Below are positions 1-8,576 of a stretch of DNA of 64,000 nt, piece by piece (the first letter of the stretch is position 1; each line of letters begins with the position of its first letter). The notes under the pieces are model-generated. The model was not told the origin of the DNA and made no database searches. It worked only from the letters and a program-made list of their open reading frames with translations. Origin of the DNA: an uncultured Crocinitomix sp. (GTDB lineage: Bacteria > Bacteroidota > Bacteroidia > Flavobacteriales_D > Crocinitomicaceae); NCBI GenBank assembly GCA_905478225.1, contig CAJQHR010000014.1, forward strand, positions 17,357-81,356, in the 5' to 3' direction. The position numbers and the translations under genes are program-made.

Positions 1-293
1 TAACTGAAAAAGAAGTCATTTCAAAAGGGAAGTTGCAGTTTATTCAACCTAGAAATTTCACCATTACGGGAATTCTTGAAACCTTGGTGAAATTAAAAAT
101 TCAATCCGTAATTATAGAAGGAGGATTGACCACATTAACGCACTTTATTAAAGCAGGACTTTGGGACGAAGCGCGAATTCTAACTGGCGTAAACACTGTA
201 CCAAACGGGATTCCTGCCCCATCAATTAAAGGAACACCCCTAGAATCATACTCATATGGAAAAGATCAAATTAAAACGATATTAAATGCTTGA
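1..293 (+). CDS. ribD: RibD C-terminal reductase domain (5' partial)
   Basis: The reading frame is open from the left window edge (first full codon at base 3), so only the 3' end of the gene is present. The visible 97 residues match the C-terminal part of the riboflavin-specific reductase domain (RibD_C), with the family's VIIEGG glycine motif followed by a GLWDEARI-like stretch. In riboflavin synthesis RibD deaminates and reduces the pyrimidine intermediate in the cytosol; the deaminase half would lie left of the window. The stop overlaps the start of the next gene by 8 bases, which suggests co-transcription. Identification rests on motifs only. Confidence 0.85.
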   Translation, partial: TEKEVISKGKLQFIQPRNFTITGILETLVKLKIQSVIIEGGLTTLTHFIKAGLWDEARILTGVNTVPNGIPAPSIKGTPLESYSYGKDQIKTILNA

Positions 294-1164
294 TCTACTA
301 TTAGCCATTCTCTTCTTTAACATAATTCTGATTCTGTTTAAATTATTTGATCGGTACAAAGTTGATAATTTGCAAGCCATTATTGTAAATTATATTGTGG
401 CCGGTTCATGCGGAATTATTTTTGCAGAAACTAAAATTTCTGCCAGCCAATTATTCGAACTGCCATGGATTGGATATGCCCTAATTATTGGATTCATCTT
501 TATTGTTGTATTTAACCTTTTAGCTAAAGGCGCCCAAGTTGTAGGTATGGCCATATCAACGGTTGCCAATAAAATGTCTGTAATTCTGCCAGTTATTGCA
601 AGTTTTATTTTGTACGGCGACACGGTATCCGCGCTTAAAGTAATTGGTATTTGTTTAGCCTTGTTAGGCGTTGTTTTGAGCTCTATTGAAAAGGGAAAAC
701 TCAGTTTTGACAAAAAATACCTTTGGTTGATCATCATCATTTTTGCAGGACAAGGTATTGCAGATATTTTATTCAATTATGCGCAACAAACACACGTCCA
801 GTCCGATCACGCAACGCTTTTTATTTCGTTACTCTTTTTATCGTCATGCGCCTCAGGATTGGTATTGTTGATTATCGCGATTGCCCGGGGCAAAGAAGCG
901 ATTTTCCCTGTAAAAAAATTGGGTAGAAATATAATTTGGGGAATTGCATTAGGCGTACCTAATTATTTAACTGTTTACTATTTTTTCAAAGCATTAGACA
1001 ATGGTTTTATGGAAAGTTCACAAGTTTATCCAATATTGAATATGGGAATAATCGTCATATCTGCGTTGTCTGGTTACCTGATGTTTAAAGAAAAATTATC
1101 CGTAATTAACTGGTTAGGTATTGCGGTCTCGGTTTTGGCAATTGCCGCTATTAGCGCTGGATAA
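286..1164 (+). CDS. EamA/DMT-family inner-membrane permease
   Basis: This 292-residue protein consists of about ten hydrophobic helices arranged as two similar five-helix halves, which is the EamA (drug/metabolite transporter) architecture. The first half ends near residue 125 in a short basic loop, and the second half starts at about residue 145. Substrate cannot be read from the sequence; members export amino acids, nucleosides or other metabolites. The ATG lies inside the end of ribD, so the two are probably translationally coupled. No substrate-specific motif was recognised. Confidence 0.85.
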   Translation: MLDLLLAILFFNIILILFKLFDRYKVDNLQAIIVNYIVAGSCGIIFAETKISASQLFELPWIGYALIIGFIFIVVFNLLAKGAQVVGMAISTVANKMSVILPVIASFILYGDTVSALKVIGICLALLGVVLSSIEKGKLSFDKKYLWLIIIIFAGQGIADILFNYAQQTHVQSDHATLFISLLFLSSCASGLVLLIIAIARGKEAIFPVKKLGRNIIWGIALGVPNYLTVYYFFKALDNGFMESSQVYPILNMGIIVISALSGYLMFKEKLSVINWLGIAVSVLAIAAISAG

Positions 1165-1217
1165 ACCTTTTGAAAAATAAATGCTAATTTAGTCTCAAAC
1201 ATAATCACTACTGCCTT

Positions 1218-1619
1218 ATGAAAAACTTCTACGCAATCCTAATATTATCAATATTCGTTATCAGTTGTGGCGGACCTGAACCGCTTGAAGATGATGTTGA
1301 CCAAACTGTAGTACCTGACACTACTAAAAATGAAAATGAGGCACAAGCATACGGCTCTACATTCGTTGAATTCCCTTCGGTAGATGGGTTGATTATATCA
1401 GGAACAATCTATCAAATAGACGATACATCACCTTCTATTTTATTGTGCCACCAAGCAGGATTCAATATGCATGAATATGATGAGATTGCACCTAAACTAA
1501 ACGCATTGAGCTTTAATTGCATTGCGGTAGATCAACGTTCGGGCGGTATTTTATATGATTACGTGATATTTAATCCAGTACCATTTGAGATTATCTCAAA
1601 ACATTTTCGAATCGTTTAA
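1218..1619 (+). pseudogene. truncated alpha/beta-hydrolase lipoprotein
   Basis: The 133-residue product starts with a lipoprotein signal peptide (hydrophobic core then SCGG, Cys at residue 17). It continues with the first half of an alpha/beta hydrolase: strand, LLCHQAG turn (the oxyanion-hole region), and a FNCIAVDQRSG strand. Family members normally run on for another 120 or more residues carrying the nucleophile, acid and histidine. Here similarity stops abruptly after DQRSGG and an unrelated 21-residue tail leads to a stop. No continuation was found in the other frames downstream, so this looks like a 3' deletion and not a simple frameshift. It is probably non-functional. Confidence 0.6.
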
Positions 1620-1778
1620 TCCGTCTCAGGCTGATTGATTTTACTTTTTTGTTTCGATTAGGTTAAAAAATCACCTAAACTGCTGAAAATTCTCTGTTCA
1701 AGTTTTAAAAAGTTAATAGGATTGACCAACTGCAAGAGAGAGGATACTTTATCTTCTTGATATCCGAGATCCAATAAA

Positions 1779-1808
1779 AAAAAGGTGACACAAACGAGTC
1801 ACCTTTTT
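1779..1808. terminator. bidirectional rho-independent terminator
   Basis: An 11-bp perfect stem (1779-1789 with 1798-1808) starts with five A and ends with five T, around an 8-base loop. It sits between the truncated hydrolase (+) and the DUF5686-type gene (-), so it can end transcription from both sides. The rest of 1620-1864 shows no recognisable gene. Confidence 0.8.
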
Positions 1809-1864
1809 AATACAATTCTGCGTGAAACTATACGCCATCCATTTCTTAATGAATCCTGCTAGGA

Positions 1865-4411
1865 TTAATAGGACCAAGAATTTGTGAATGAATTAAAGAA
1901 ATCAAATCCAAATTTAAAATTGAGATTAACGGAAGGTTCACCATTAGATCGTACCACATAAAAGGCACTCATTTTAAACAACTGTGCTTTTATTTTGAAA
2001 ATTCGTTCTAGTCCTGCATAAAACTCAATATGCGCATAATCTTCTTGTTCAATAAACAAGGCGGCAGTCCCTGCAACTAACTGAAGTTTTAATTTATTAA
2101 TTAATGGGATTTTATTCATTATTGCACCATTGAAATGGTGAATTGCAAATGCTTGTAAGTAAGGACGCGTGGTGTTAAAAGTAGAATCCAACAACTGCAT
2201 TGTCATGAGTGGTTGTGAGAAAAAGAAGAGGTCAGATCCTCGAATAAACTTACGCTCTATATACTGCACTTCGCTTGCACTCTTGCCAAAGAATGTTCCA
2301 GCTTCTACTTCCCATTTCAAATCACCAAATGTTCCGAAATCAACTTTATCGGAAGCTCCAATTTCTAAAAAGTTAAAATTCACGTCACTATTAAACAAAT
2401 TTGGAATCCCCTTTTTAAAGGTCAATCGTAATTCAGGAAACTCTGTACCGATAACCAATTTTTTATTTCCTTTCAAAATATATTTTTGCTTAAATCGGTA
2501 AAGCAACTCCAACTCAAAAATTGATACCGTATAAGTCTCATATGGAACAATCTCAGACCAATTCAATGCCTCTCCCAATTTTTCGGCCCATGGCGCCTTC
2601 TCAATGTTTGAAATGTCTCTACGCGTAGAATAATCAAAAGTGAAACGACCGTACAAACCGTTAATTAACTCATAACGCGTTGTTACGCCAAAAAATGTTT
2701 TGCGCACGTAGTTTCCACGGCTTAAAAAATTCGTGATTGATTGTTCCATTGTAACAAAATCGTAAGTATCACCACCTGCAACTCTTAAACTGCCAAAATG
2801 CTTTGGGAAAAAAGTATACTCAACGCCCAATTGGCCCTTAACATCTTTGTTTCTATGTCCGTAATCGATATCTCCGTCCAATTTAATGGCTTGTGCATTT
2901 TCAAATTCTTTAGAATACGTGCCCCCCAACTTATGCCGGTAACCTCCAATGCCGAAAGGTTGAACTTGAGAAATTAACGGGTTAATATAAATTTCTCGCT
3001 TCTTTTCACGATTTCTAAATCCTACTCCGCTCAATACAAAATCCCAAAATCGTAGCTTATTATAGTCCGCATTTACACTATCAATATAGGTATCGCTTTC
3101 TAATAATTTCGTAATGCTGTCTTGCACATGAATAAAAGCTAATTCTTCTGGTTTGAGTTGTATGGGTCTAATCTCGGCCCAATATGCTGAATCCTTGTCA
3201 AAGGCCTCCTCATCATATTCCATGACCACATTTTTGAATGTTTTGTTATCAAATTCAACATCAAATTCATATTCCGTATGATTCACTCGAGTATTTCCCA
3301 TTACGATAAACGGAAAGTCATTAATGGTATAAGTAAATTCTCTTCGCTCAACGACCCATCTTCCATCTACTTGCACAAAATCTTCAATAATTCGAAACGC
3401 TTTAAAATACTGCATGGCTGACGGATTAATGGATAAATCCATTGATTTAACCACCCATAAACTGTCAATTATAAATAGCTTACCTGAAAACAACGGCGCT
3501 TCTTTAAAACGAGGCTCTACCTGAATGTCATATATTTTTTGTCCGTCCTCTTCAAAAATATTGTTCAATGAATATTTATAATTTAGAAAAGCATTCGCGG
3601 CAAATGGAGATACAATTGGAGTTCCAGATACTTTTGGCAATTCTATCAAATTTTGATAAAGATCGAAATCTCCATCTTCTACCTTTTCAAAAAATATGTA
3701 CGGATTATATTCAATTACCTGTGAGGGTAAAATGCTATTTGGATTTGAAAAATCGGCACTTACAACAACAGTGCTATTGCTTTTTAAAACATAATCATTA
3801 TGCGCTAAAATTGTCTCTTTATAGGTGTTTCGTCGTTTGAAACTTGTAATGGAATTAGATTCTATAAAATTCATTTTTTGCCGTGACGGCACACCTTCAG
3901 TTTCTGTTTTTAAATCTCCCCCGGCTTGAATATCACGTGCGGCTTTAATAAGTCCGTTTTTTTCTTCTTTCTCCAAACTTGTTTTGATATAGGTTTTACA
4001 TTGATACGTCTCGTATTGATTACGCATATTTTTTTTATTGTCAATCACATGACCAATCACTTCTTTTACAATATTTCGCTCATCTGCATAAATCTCAACA
4101 GTGCCAAGAGAAACAGCTTCGTATTCAAGCTTAACATTATTCTCCATAACGGCTGATAGAAAAATTAGCGTATCAATTCTTTCAGCGAAACCAATCATGT
4201 TGTACTTCACAATAACCGTGTCAGCAGCAGCAACTTCTAAAAAATAACTTCCATTATTACTTGTCGGAACACCATAAGAAGTGTTTTCTACCGACACGCG
4301 CGCTCCTGGTATCGAATTCCCAGAAGGGTCTAAAACAATTCCTTTCACAACGTTTTGCCCAATACTTGTTAAACTAATAAAGAAGATAAAAGGCGTAGAT
4401 ATTTTTTTCAT
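1865..4411 (-). CDS. DUF5686-type protein with carboxypeptidase-regulatory-like domain
   Basis: The protein is 848 residues from the ATG at 4411, chosen because it begins with a clear signal peptide (MKKIS..., cleavage near SIGQN). A TTG 56 codons upstream would add an implausible Cys-rich leader that reads through a terminator. After the signal peptide comes a carboxypeptidase-D regulatory-like beta-sandwich (about residues 22-105: VKGIVLDPSGNSIPGARV). The long remainder resembles the DUF5686 family, ending in beta-barrel-like alternating strands with a final aromatic residue (Tyr). It is expected in the outer membrane. The family is common in Bacteroidota and its role is unknown. Confidence 0.8.
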   Translation of the reverse strand: MKKISTPFIFFISLTSIGQNVVKGIVLDPSGNSIPGARVSVENTSYGVPTSNNGSYFLEVAAADTVIVKYNMIGFAERIDTLIFLSAVMENNVKLEYEAVSLGTVEIYADERNIVKEVIGHVIDNKKNMRNQYETYQCKTYIKTSLEKEEKNGLIKAARDIQAGGDLKTETEGVPSRQKMNFIESNSITSFKRRNTYKETILAHNDYVLKSNSTVVVSADFSNPNSILPSQVIEYNPYIFFEKVEDGDFDLYQNLIELPKVSGTPIVSPFAANAFLNYKYSLNNIFEEDGQKIYDIQVEPRFKEAPLFSGKLFIIDSLWVVKSMDLSINPSAMQYFKAFRIIEDFVQVDGRWVVERREFTYTINDFPFIVMGNTRVNHTEYEFDVEFDNKTFKNVVMEYDEEAFDKDSAYWAEIRPIQLKPEELAFIHVQDSITKLLESDTYIDSVNADYNKLRFWDFVLSGVGFRNREKKREIYINPLISQVQPFGIGGYRHKLGGTYSKEFENAQAIKLDGDIDYGHRNKDVKGQLGVEYTFFPKHFGSLRVAGGDTYDFVTMEQSITNFLSRGNYVRKTFFGVTTRYELINGLYGRFTFDYSTRRDISNIEKAPWAEKLGEALNWSEIVPYETYTVSIFELELLYRFKQKYILKGNKKLVIGTEFPELRLTFKKGIPNLFNSDVNFNFLEIGASDKVDFGTFGDLKWEVEAGTFFGKSASEVQYIERKFIRGSDLFFFSQPLMTMQLLDSTFNTTRPYLQAFAIHHFNGAIMNKIPLINKLKLQLVAGTAALFIEQEDYAHIEFYAGLERIFKIKAQLFKMSAFYVVRSNGEPSVNLNFKFGFDFFNSFTNSWSY

Positions 4412-4506
4412 GTTGCCAAGGTATTTTATGCAAGACGGGGGATTGGTCATAAAGTTACACCAATCGTTACAAACTTGGCTAAATTTTATACGAACAGACG
4501 CCATAA

Positions 4507-4553
4507 CAAAAAAAACTGCAACAATGACCAGGAAGTTCTTTGTTGCAGTTTTT
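4507..4553 (-). terminator. terminator of the M1 aminopeptidase gene
   Basis: A 14-bp perfect stem (4511-4524 with 4540-4553) is followed, reading the minus strand, by a run of nine T (A run at 4507-4515). It lies 86 bases past the stop of the M1 peptidase gene and about 100 bases before the next start codon. Confidence 0.8.
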
Positions 4554-4638
4554 CTTGAGCCGCCGCAGCAACTCACCAAATAAATGCTACTGCAAAATTA
4601 CGAAATAAATTCGGTTCGTGTTTTATTATTATAATATC

Positions 4639-6540
4639 CTAACTTTCCCAACCCAATATTTCGTCAACTGTGTTGAAAGAAATGGCGTGGTAGTTACGTC
4701 TTGCTTTCTCATAAATTGCTCTTCCTAAATCCAAACCTTCGTCAGATTTTGCTAATTCGGTATAAATAGGTTCCAAGAATTTTCGGCGCCCTACATTAAT
4801 TAAAAAGTTTTCCATATCCACATTAATTCCATCATAGCCGTGCTTTATCGAGGCAATATACCATTCCGCCATTATTTCAGAATTTCCGCAATTCTTAAAT
4901 CCAAACTCTGTGTCTAAAAGCAAAAATTTATCGGCTGCAGTTTCAGCAGGTATTTGTCGAATAAAGTGCATCCATTCTTGCGTGGTCCATGCAGCTTCAT
5001 CAATGCCTAAACTCTGTGCATTTGCCATTTCCGGAATCAGCAAAGAAACTTCAGTCACTAAATCAAATCGGTTGGATTCAATTTGAACTGCATTTTCAGG
5101 AATTCCTTGTCCATATATCCATTCATCTACATTGAAGTCGCTAGCATTTGGTTTTAATAAATTCTCATCTAAATAAACCACAAAATCCTCAGTGGTTAAG
5201 GTCTGAAATTCATGATCTCCAAAATAACTATTGATGAAAACATCAAATTTTTCTCTACCAACTTCTTCCTCTAAGGTCATCAAAAACAGCGCTCCTTTAA
5301 CATAGGCAATGGCAGACATTCCGTCATCAGGATCCCGTCCAACTAGATCTAATTTCAATTTCGTATCATCCGGATATTCTCCTTCTAAAATGGCTTTATT
5401 TTCATTCAACATTTCTTCATACTCAATGGAAAATAGCATATCAGAATGTTCTTTCCCGTAAAGCGCTTCCATGATTCTGTTTTCAAAATAAACGGTGAAT
5501 CCTTCATTCAGCCAAAAATCGTCCCAAGTGGCATTGGTCACCAAATTCCCTGACCAAGAATGCGCTAATTCATGCGCAATTAATGACACTAAGGAGCGGT
5601 CACCAGCCAAAATTGTAGGCGTTGCAAAGGTTAATTTTGGATTTTCCATTCCACCAAAAGGAAAGGAAGGTGGTAAAACAATAATATCATATCTCCCCCA
5701 TTTGTATTCCCCATAAAGTCCTTCTGCAACCTCAATCATTTTCTCAACATCCGCAAATTCATAAACGCTTTTTTCAATCATTGAAGGTTCAGCATAAACT
5801 CCTGTTCTAGATCCTAATGCTGCAAATTCTAGATCACCAACCGCCAAGGCAATTAAATAACACGGAATGGGCTTATCCATTTCGAAATGATATTTCCCTT
5901 CGGAATCTTTTTCTGTAGGATTATCGGCGCTCATTACTGCCATTAATTGATTCGGAACTGTAATATCAGCACTGTATGTAATTCTGTTTCCCGGTGTATC
6001 TTGACATGGAATCCATGTTCTAGTAAGCACGGCTTCACCTTGCGTAAACAAATAAGGTTCAGACTTTCCTGCTGTTTGCTGAGGCGCTAACCATTGCAAG
6101 GCTTTAGAATCAGGTGCCGTTGAATAATAAATAGTTACCGATTCAGTTTCAGGTAATACTGCAACTGATAATGATTTTCCTAAAAGTTCATCATAATTGC
6201 CTAATTCAAATGTTGTTTCAACTCCATTATCCAACTCAACCTTTTCAATCGTCAAACTGTGTGAATCAAAAATCATTGTTTCAACACCAGCAATATTGTC
6301 AATTGAATGCCTTACGCTTCCAACCAATAATTTCGATTCAAAATCGACAGAAAGGTCTAAGTGCAAATGAGTTGTTTTAACCTCAGCAACATTAGCGTGT
6401 GAATGTTGGTCCAAAACTCCAATTTCAATAGAATCTGCAGGAGCATCAGTTTCAATGTTGTCATCATTTTCACCACCACCGCAGCTTGAAAATGCAATTC
6501 CTAAAACCGCTGTTACCAATAAAGATTTGCTGTACTTCAT
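4639..6540 (-). CDS. M1 family aminopeptidase lipoprotein (LTA4-hydrolase-like)
   Basis: From the ATG at 6540 the product is 633 residues and starts with a lipoprotein signal (Cys in FSSCGGG). That makes it a surface- or periplasm-anchored zinc aminopeptidase. The M1 motifs are present in order: a GGMEN substrate/amino-terminus motif, then HELAH at about residue 323 and a glutamate 18 residues later (WLNEGF), completing HExxH-x18-E. A helical C-terminal domain follows, as in the leukotriene A4 hydrolase subgroup. The upstream ATG at 6615 was rejected because it would bury the signal peptide. It lies upstream of, and divergent from, two peptide transporters, consistent with peptide trimming before uptake. 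Confidence 0.92.
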   Translation of the reverse strand: MKYSKSLLVTAVLGIAFSSCGGGENDDNIETDAPADSIEIGVLDQHSHANVAEVKTTHLHLDLSVDFESKLLVGSVRHSIDNIAGVETMIFDSHSLTIEKVELDNGVETTFELGNYDELLGKSLSVAVLPETESVTIYYSTAPDSKALQWLAPQQTAGKSEPYLFTQGEAVLTRTWIPCQDTPGNRITYSADITVPNQLMAVMSADNPTEKDSEGKYHFEMDKPIPCYLIALAVGDLEFAALGSRTGVYAEPSMIEKSVYEFADVEKMIEVAEGLYGEYKWGRYDIIVLPPSFPFGGMENPKLTFATPTILAGDRSLVSLIAHELAHSWSGNLVTNATWDDFWLNEGFTVYFENRIMEALYGKEHSDMLFSIEYEEMLNENKAILEGEYPDDTKLKLDLVGRDPDDGMSAIAYVKGALFLMTLEEEVGREKFDVFINSYFGDHEFQTLTTEDFVVYLDENLLKPNASDFNVDEWIYGQGIPENAVQIESNRFDLVTEVSLLIPEMANAQSLGIDEAAWTTQEWMHFIRQIPAETAADKFLLLDTEFGFKNCGNSEIMAEWYIASIKHGYDGINVDMENFLINVGRRKFLEPIYTELAKSDEGLDLGRAIYEKARRNYHAISFNTVDEILGWES

Positions 6541-6563
6541 ATGTTCAAAATTTTCTTGCTGTG

Positions 6564-6571
6564 CAAAGATA
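6564..6571 (-). promoter_or_regulatory. -7 box (TAnnTTTG) of M1 aminopeptidase
   Basis: The minus strand reads TATCTTTG, an exact match to the Bacteroidota -7 consensus, 23 bases before the chosen ATG at 6540. It lies downstream of the alternative ATG at 6615, which supports the shorter start. A matching -33 element is not clear. Confidence 0.6.
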
Positions 6572-6736
6572 ACATGAAATATAGGTTGCATGAGATTTTT
6601 TATACCAAAGGCCAAATTTTCATGTTAAATATTAATTTTTAACTGTTTAAGCGATAACTCCCAATTAAAATGATGAACGGTTGCAATTTTTAAGTTTATT
6701 TAATTAATTTCACAGGCTTAATGTAATCACATATTT

Positions 6737-8542
6737 ATGAGCGCAGTTACATCCCCTTCAGAAGAAAAAACGCTATTTGGACATCCGGTAGGATTGTATG
6801 TTTTGTTCTTCACCGAAATGTGGGAGCGATTCTCGTATTATGGAATGCGGGCTTTACTGGTTCTCTATATCTCATCCACAGTTGGTAACGGAGGCTTAGG
6901 TTGGACTAAAGCGAATGCAATTGAGTTGTACGGCTGGTATACCATGCTTGTTTATGTGATGTCTATTCCTGGCGGCATCATTGCCGATAGAATCTTAGGT
7001 CAAAAAAAATCAGTGCTTTACGGTGCAATCATACTAGTAGCCGGGCATGGAATTTTGGCGATTGAGGCAACCTGGGCGTTTTATACTGGATTGGCGTTGA
7101 TAATATTTGGAGTTGGAATGTTAAAACCGAATATCTCGACCATGGTTGGTGGTTTATACAAAACAGGAGACCTGCGCCGAGATAAAGGATTCACTATTTT
7201 CTATATTGGAATTAATATTGGGGCATTTTTATCAGCGCTAATTGTAGGATATATTGGCGAAACTTATGGATGGCATTATGGATTTGGATTAGCTGGTATC
7301 GGCATGCTATTTGGACTCTTGGTGTACATTTGGGGTCAAAAACACCTAACAGCAGTAGGAAACTTCCTAGGCAATTCGGCAAACGAGACTGAAAAAGCGG
7401 TCATAAAAAAGCCCTTAAATGCTATTGAAAGAGACCGAATGAAGGTTTTATTGATTTCATTCTTAATCATTATCGTCTTCTGGGGAGCTTTTGAGCAAGC
7501 AGGAGGCCTTTTAAATATTTATGCTGATGAGAAGATAAATCGTGTCATTTTTGGCTGGGAAATGCCAGCAACATGGTTTCAATCATTTAACGCCGGATTC
7601 ATAATCATATTCGGAACAGCAGTTGCAGGTTTCTGGGCAAATCGTAAACTCAAGGGTAAAGAAACATCCACCCTACTAAAAATGGGGATTGGTACCATCA
7701 TAATGGGACTTGGCTTCTTAGTTATGGTAGGAGCTTCAAGGGAAGCAGGTGCTATCGAATTTGGTACAGCAAGCTTTTGGTGGTTAACAGCAGCATATTT
7801 ATTACATACAATTGGTGAGCTTTGTGCGTCTCCTACTGCTTTATCGTTCATTACGAAATTAGCTCCGTTAAAATACGCTTCTATCATGATGGGGGTTTAT
7901 TTTGCAGCAACGGGATTTGGAAACATGCTCGCTAGCACCATTGGCAAAAATTCTCAATCTGATCCGACAAAAATTGAATTAATAGCGAGTGCTGATGCAT
8001 TGATTGAATTTGATCGAACGGATACGCTTTTAGCGAATGACAAATCCTTTGCCTTAAAGGCGAATATCTATATGGAAAATGGGGCTTTTGTAGCTACTGG
8101 TTATGATAACGGACTCCCTGTGGATGGCTTCTTCGACTTTGCAGCTAAAACAATGGATGAAGATGGAAAACCAATCCCAGCTGATAAAATTGCAGCAGAA
8201 AGAGCCGCTGGTTTGGCAGAAATTGAAACTACGTTGACCGAAAGAGAAGCCACAATAGAAAACCCGTTACACGCTCAATTTAAATTTGAAAAAGAATTTG
8301 AGGCGGCTAAGATTGGCGCCAATAAAGGAGATGGTCAAAACTACGAAGGTCAATTCATTATTGAAGAAATTCAAACTGAAAAAGAGCACAATATTTTCTT
8401 ATTTATATTCTTATTAACACTGGTATTTGGTATACTTGTAATTGCTCTGCTTAAACCATTAAAACGCCTAACACATGGTGCCGAGGATAATGAAGGAACA
8501 ACTAATGAGGAGACTGAAGGATTTGAATTAGCCGACAACTAA
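6737..8542 (+). CDS. POT/PTR-family peptide:proton symporter (paralogue 1)
   Basis: The 601-residue protein has the POT signature near its N-terminus (FFTEMWERFSYYGMRA, the ExxER-type proton-coupling region). It also has the FEQ motif of TM7 near residue 252 and the TM10-11 signature GELCASPTALSF. It should import di- and tripeptides across the inner membrane using the proton gradient. Unusually, about 140 hydrophilic, charged residues (about 404-546) separate TM11 from TM12; most bacterial POTs are near 450-500 residues. A tandem paralogue follows 34 bases later. Confidence 0.92.
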   Translation: MSAVTSPSEEKTLFGHPVGLYVLFFTEMWERFSYYGMRALLVLYISSTVGNGGLGWTKANAIELYGWYTMLVYVMSIPGGIIADRILGQKKSVLYGAIILVAGHGILAIEATWAFYTGLALIIFGVGMLKPNISTMVGGLYKTGDLRRDKGFTIFYIGINIGAFLSALIVGYIGETYGWHYGFGLAGIGMLFGLLVYIWGQKHLTAVGNFLGNSANETEKAVIKKPLNAIERDRMKVLLISFLIIIVFWGAFEQAGGLLNIYADEKINRVIFGWEMPATWFQSFNAGFIIIFGTAVAGFWANRKLKGKETSTLLKMGIGTIIMGLGFLVMVGASREAGAIEFGTASFWWLTAAYLLHTIGELCASPTALSFITKLAPLKYASIMMGVYFAATGFGNMLASTIGKNSQSDPTKIELIASADALIEFDRTDTLLANDKSFALKANIYMENGAFVATGYDNGLPVDGFFDFAAKTMDEDGKPIPADKIAAERAAGLAEIETTLTEREATIENPLHAQFKFEKEFEAAKIGANKGDGQNYEGQFIIEEIQTEKEHNIFLFIFLLTLVFGILVIALLKPLKRLTHGAEDNEGTTNEETEGFELADN

Positions 8543-8576
8543 GATTTTTAACACGAAAAAATAGAAACATCTGAAT

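Noticed and set aside
4412..4579. In-frame TTG extension of the DUF5686-type gene
   Set aside because: It would place a Cys-rich leader before a good signal peptide and read through a strong terminator. The ATG at 4411 is preferred.
4593..4600. A minus-strand TAATTTTG box upstream of the DUF5686-type gene
   Set aside because: It lies upstream of the M1 terminator hairpin, so a transcript from it would be stopped. I could not decide whether it is an attenuated leader or chance.
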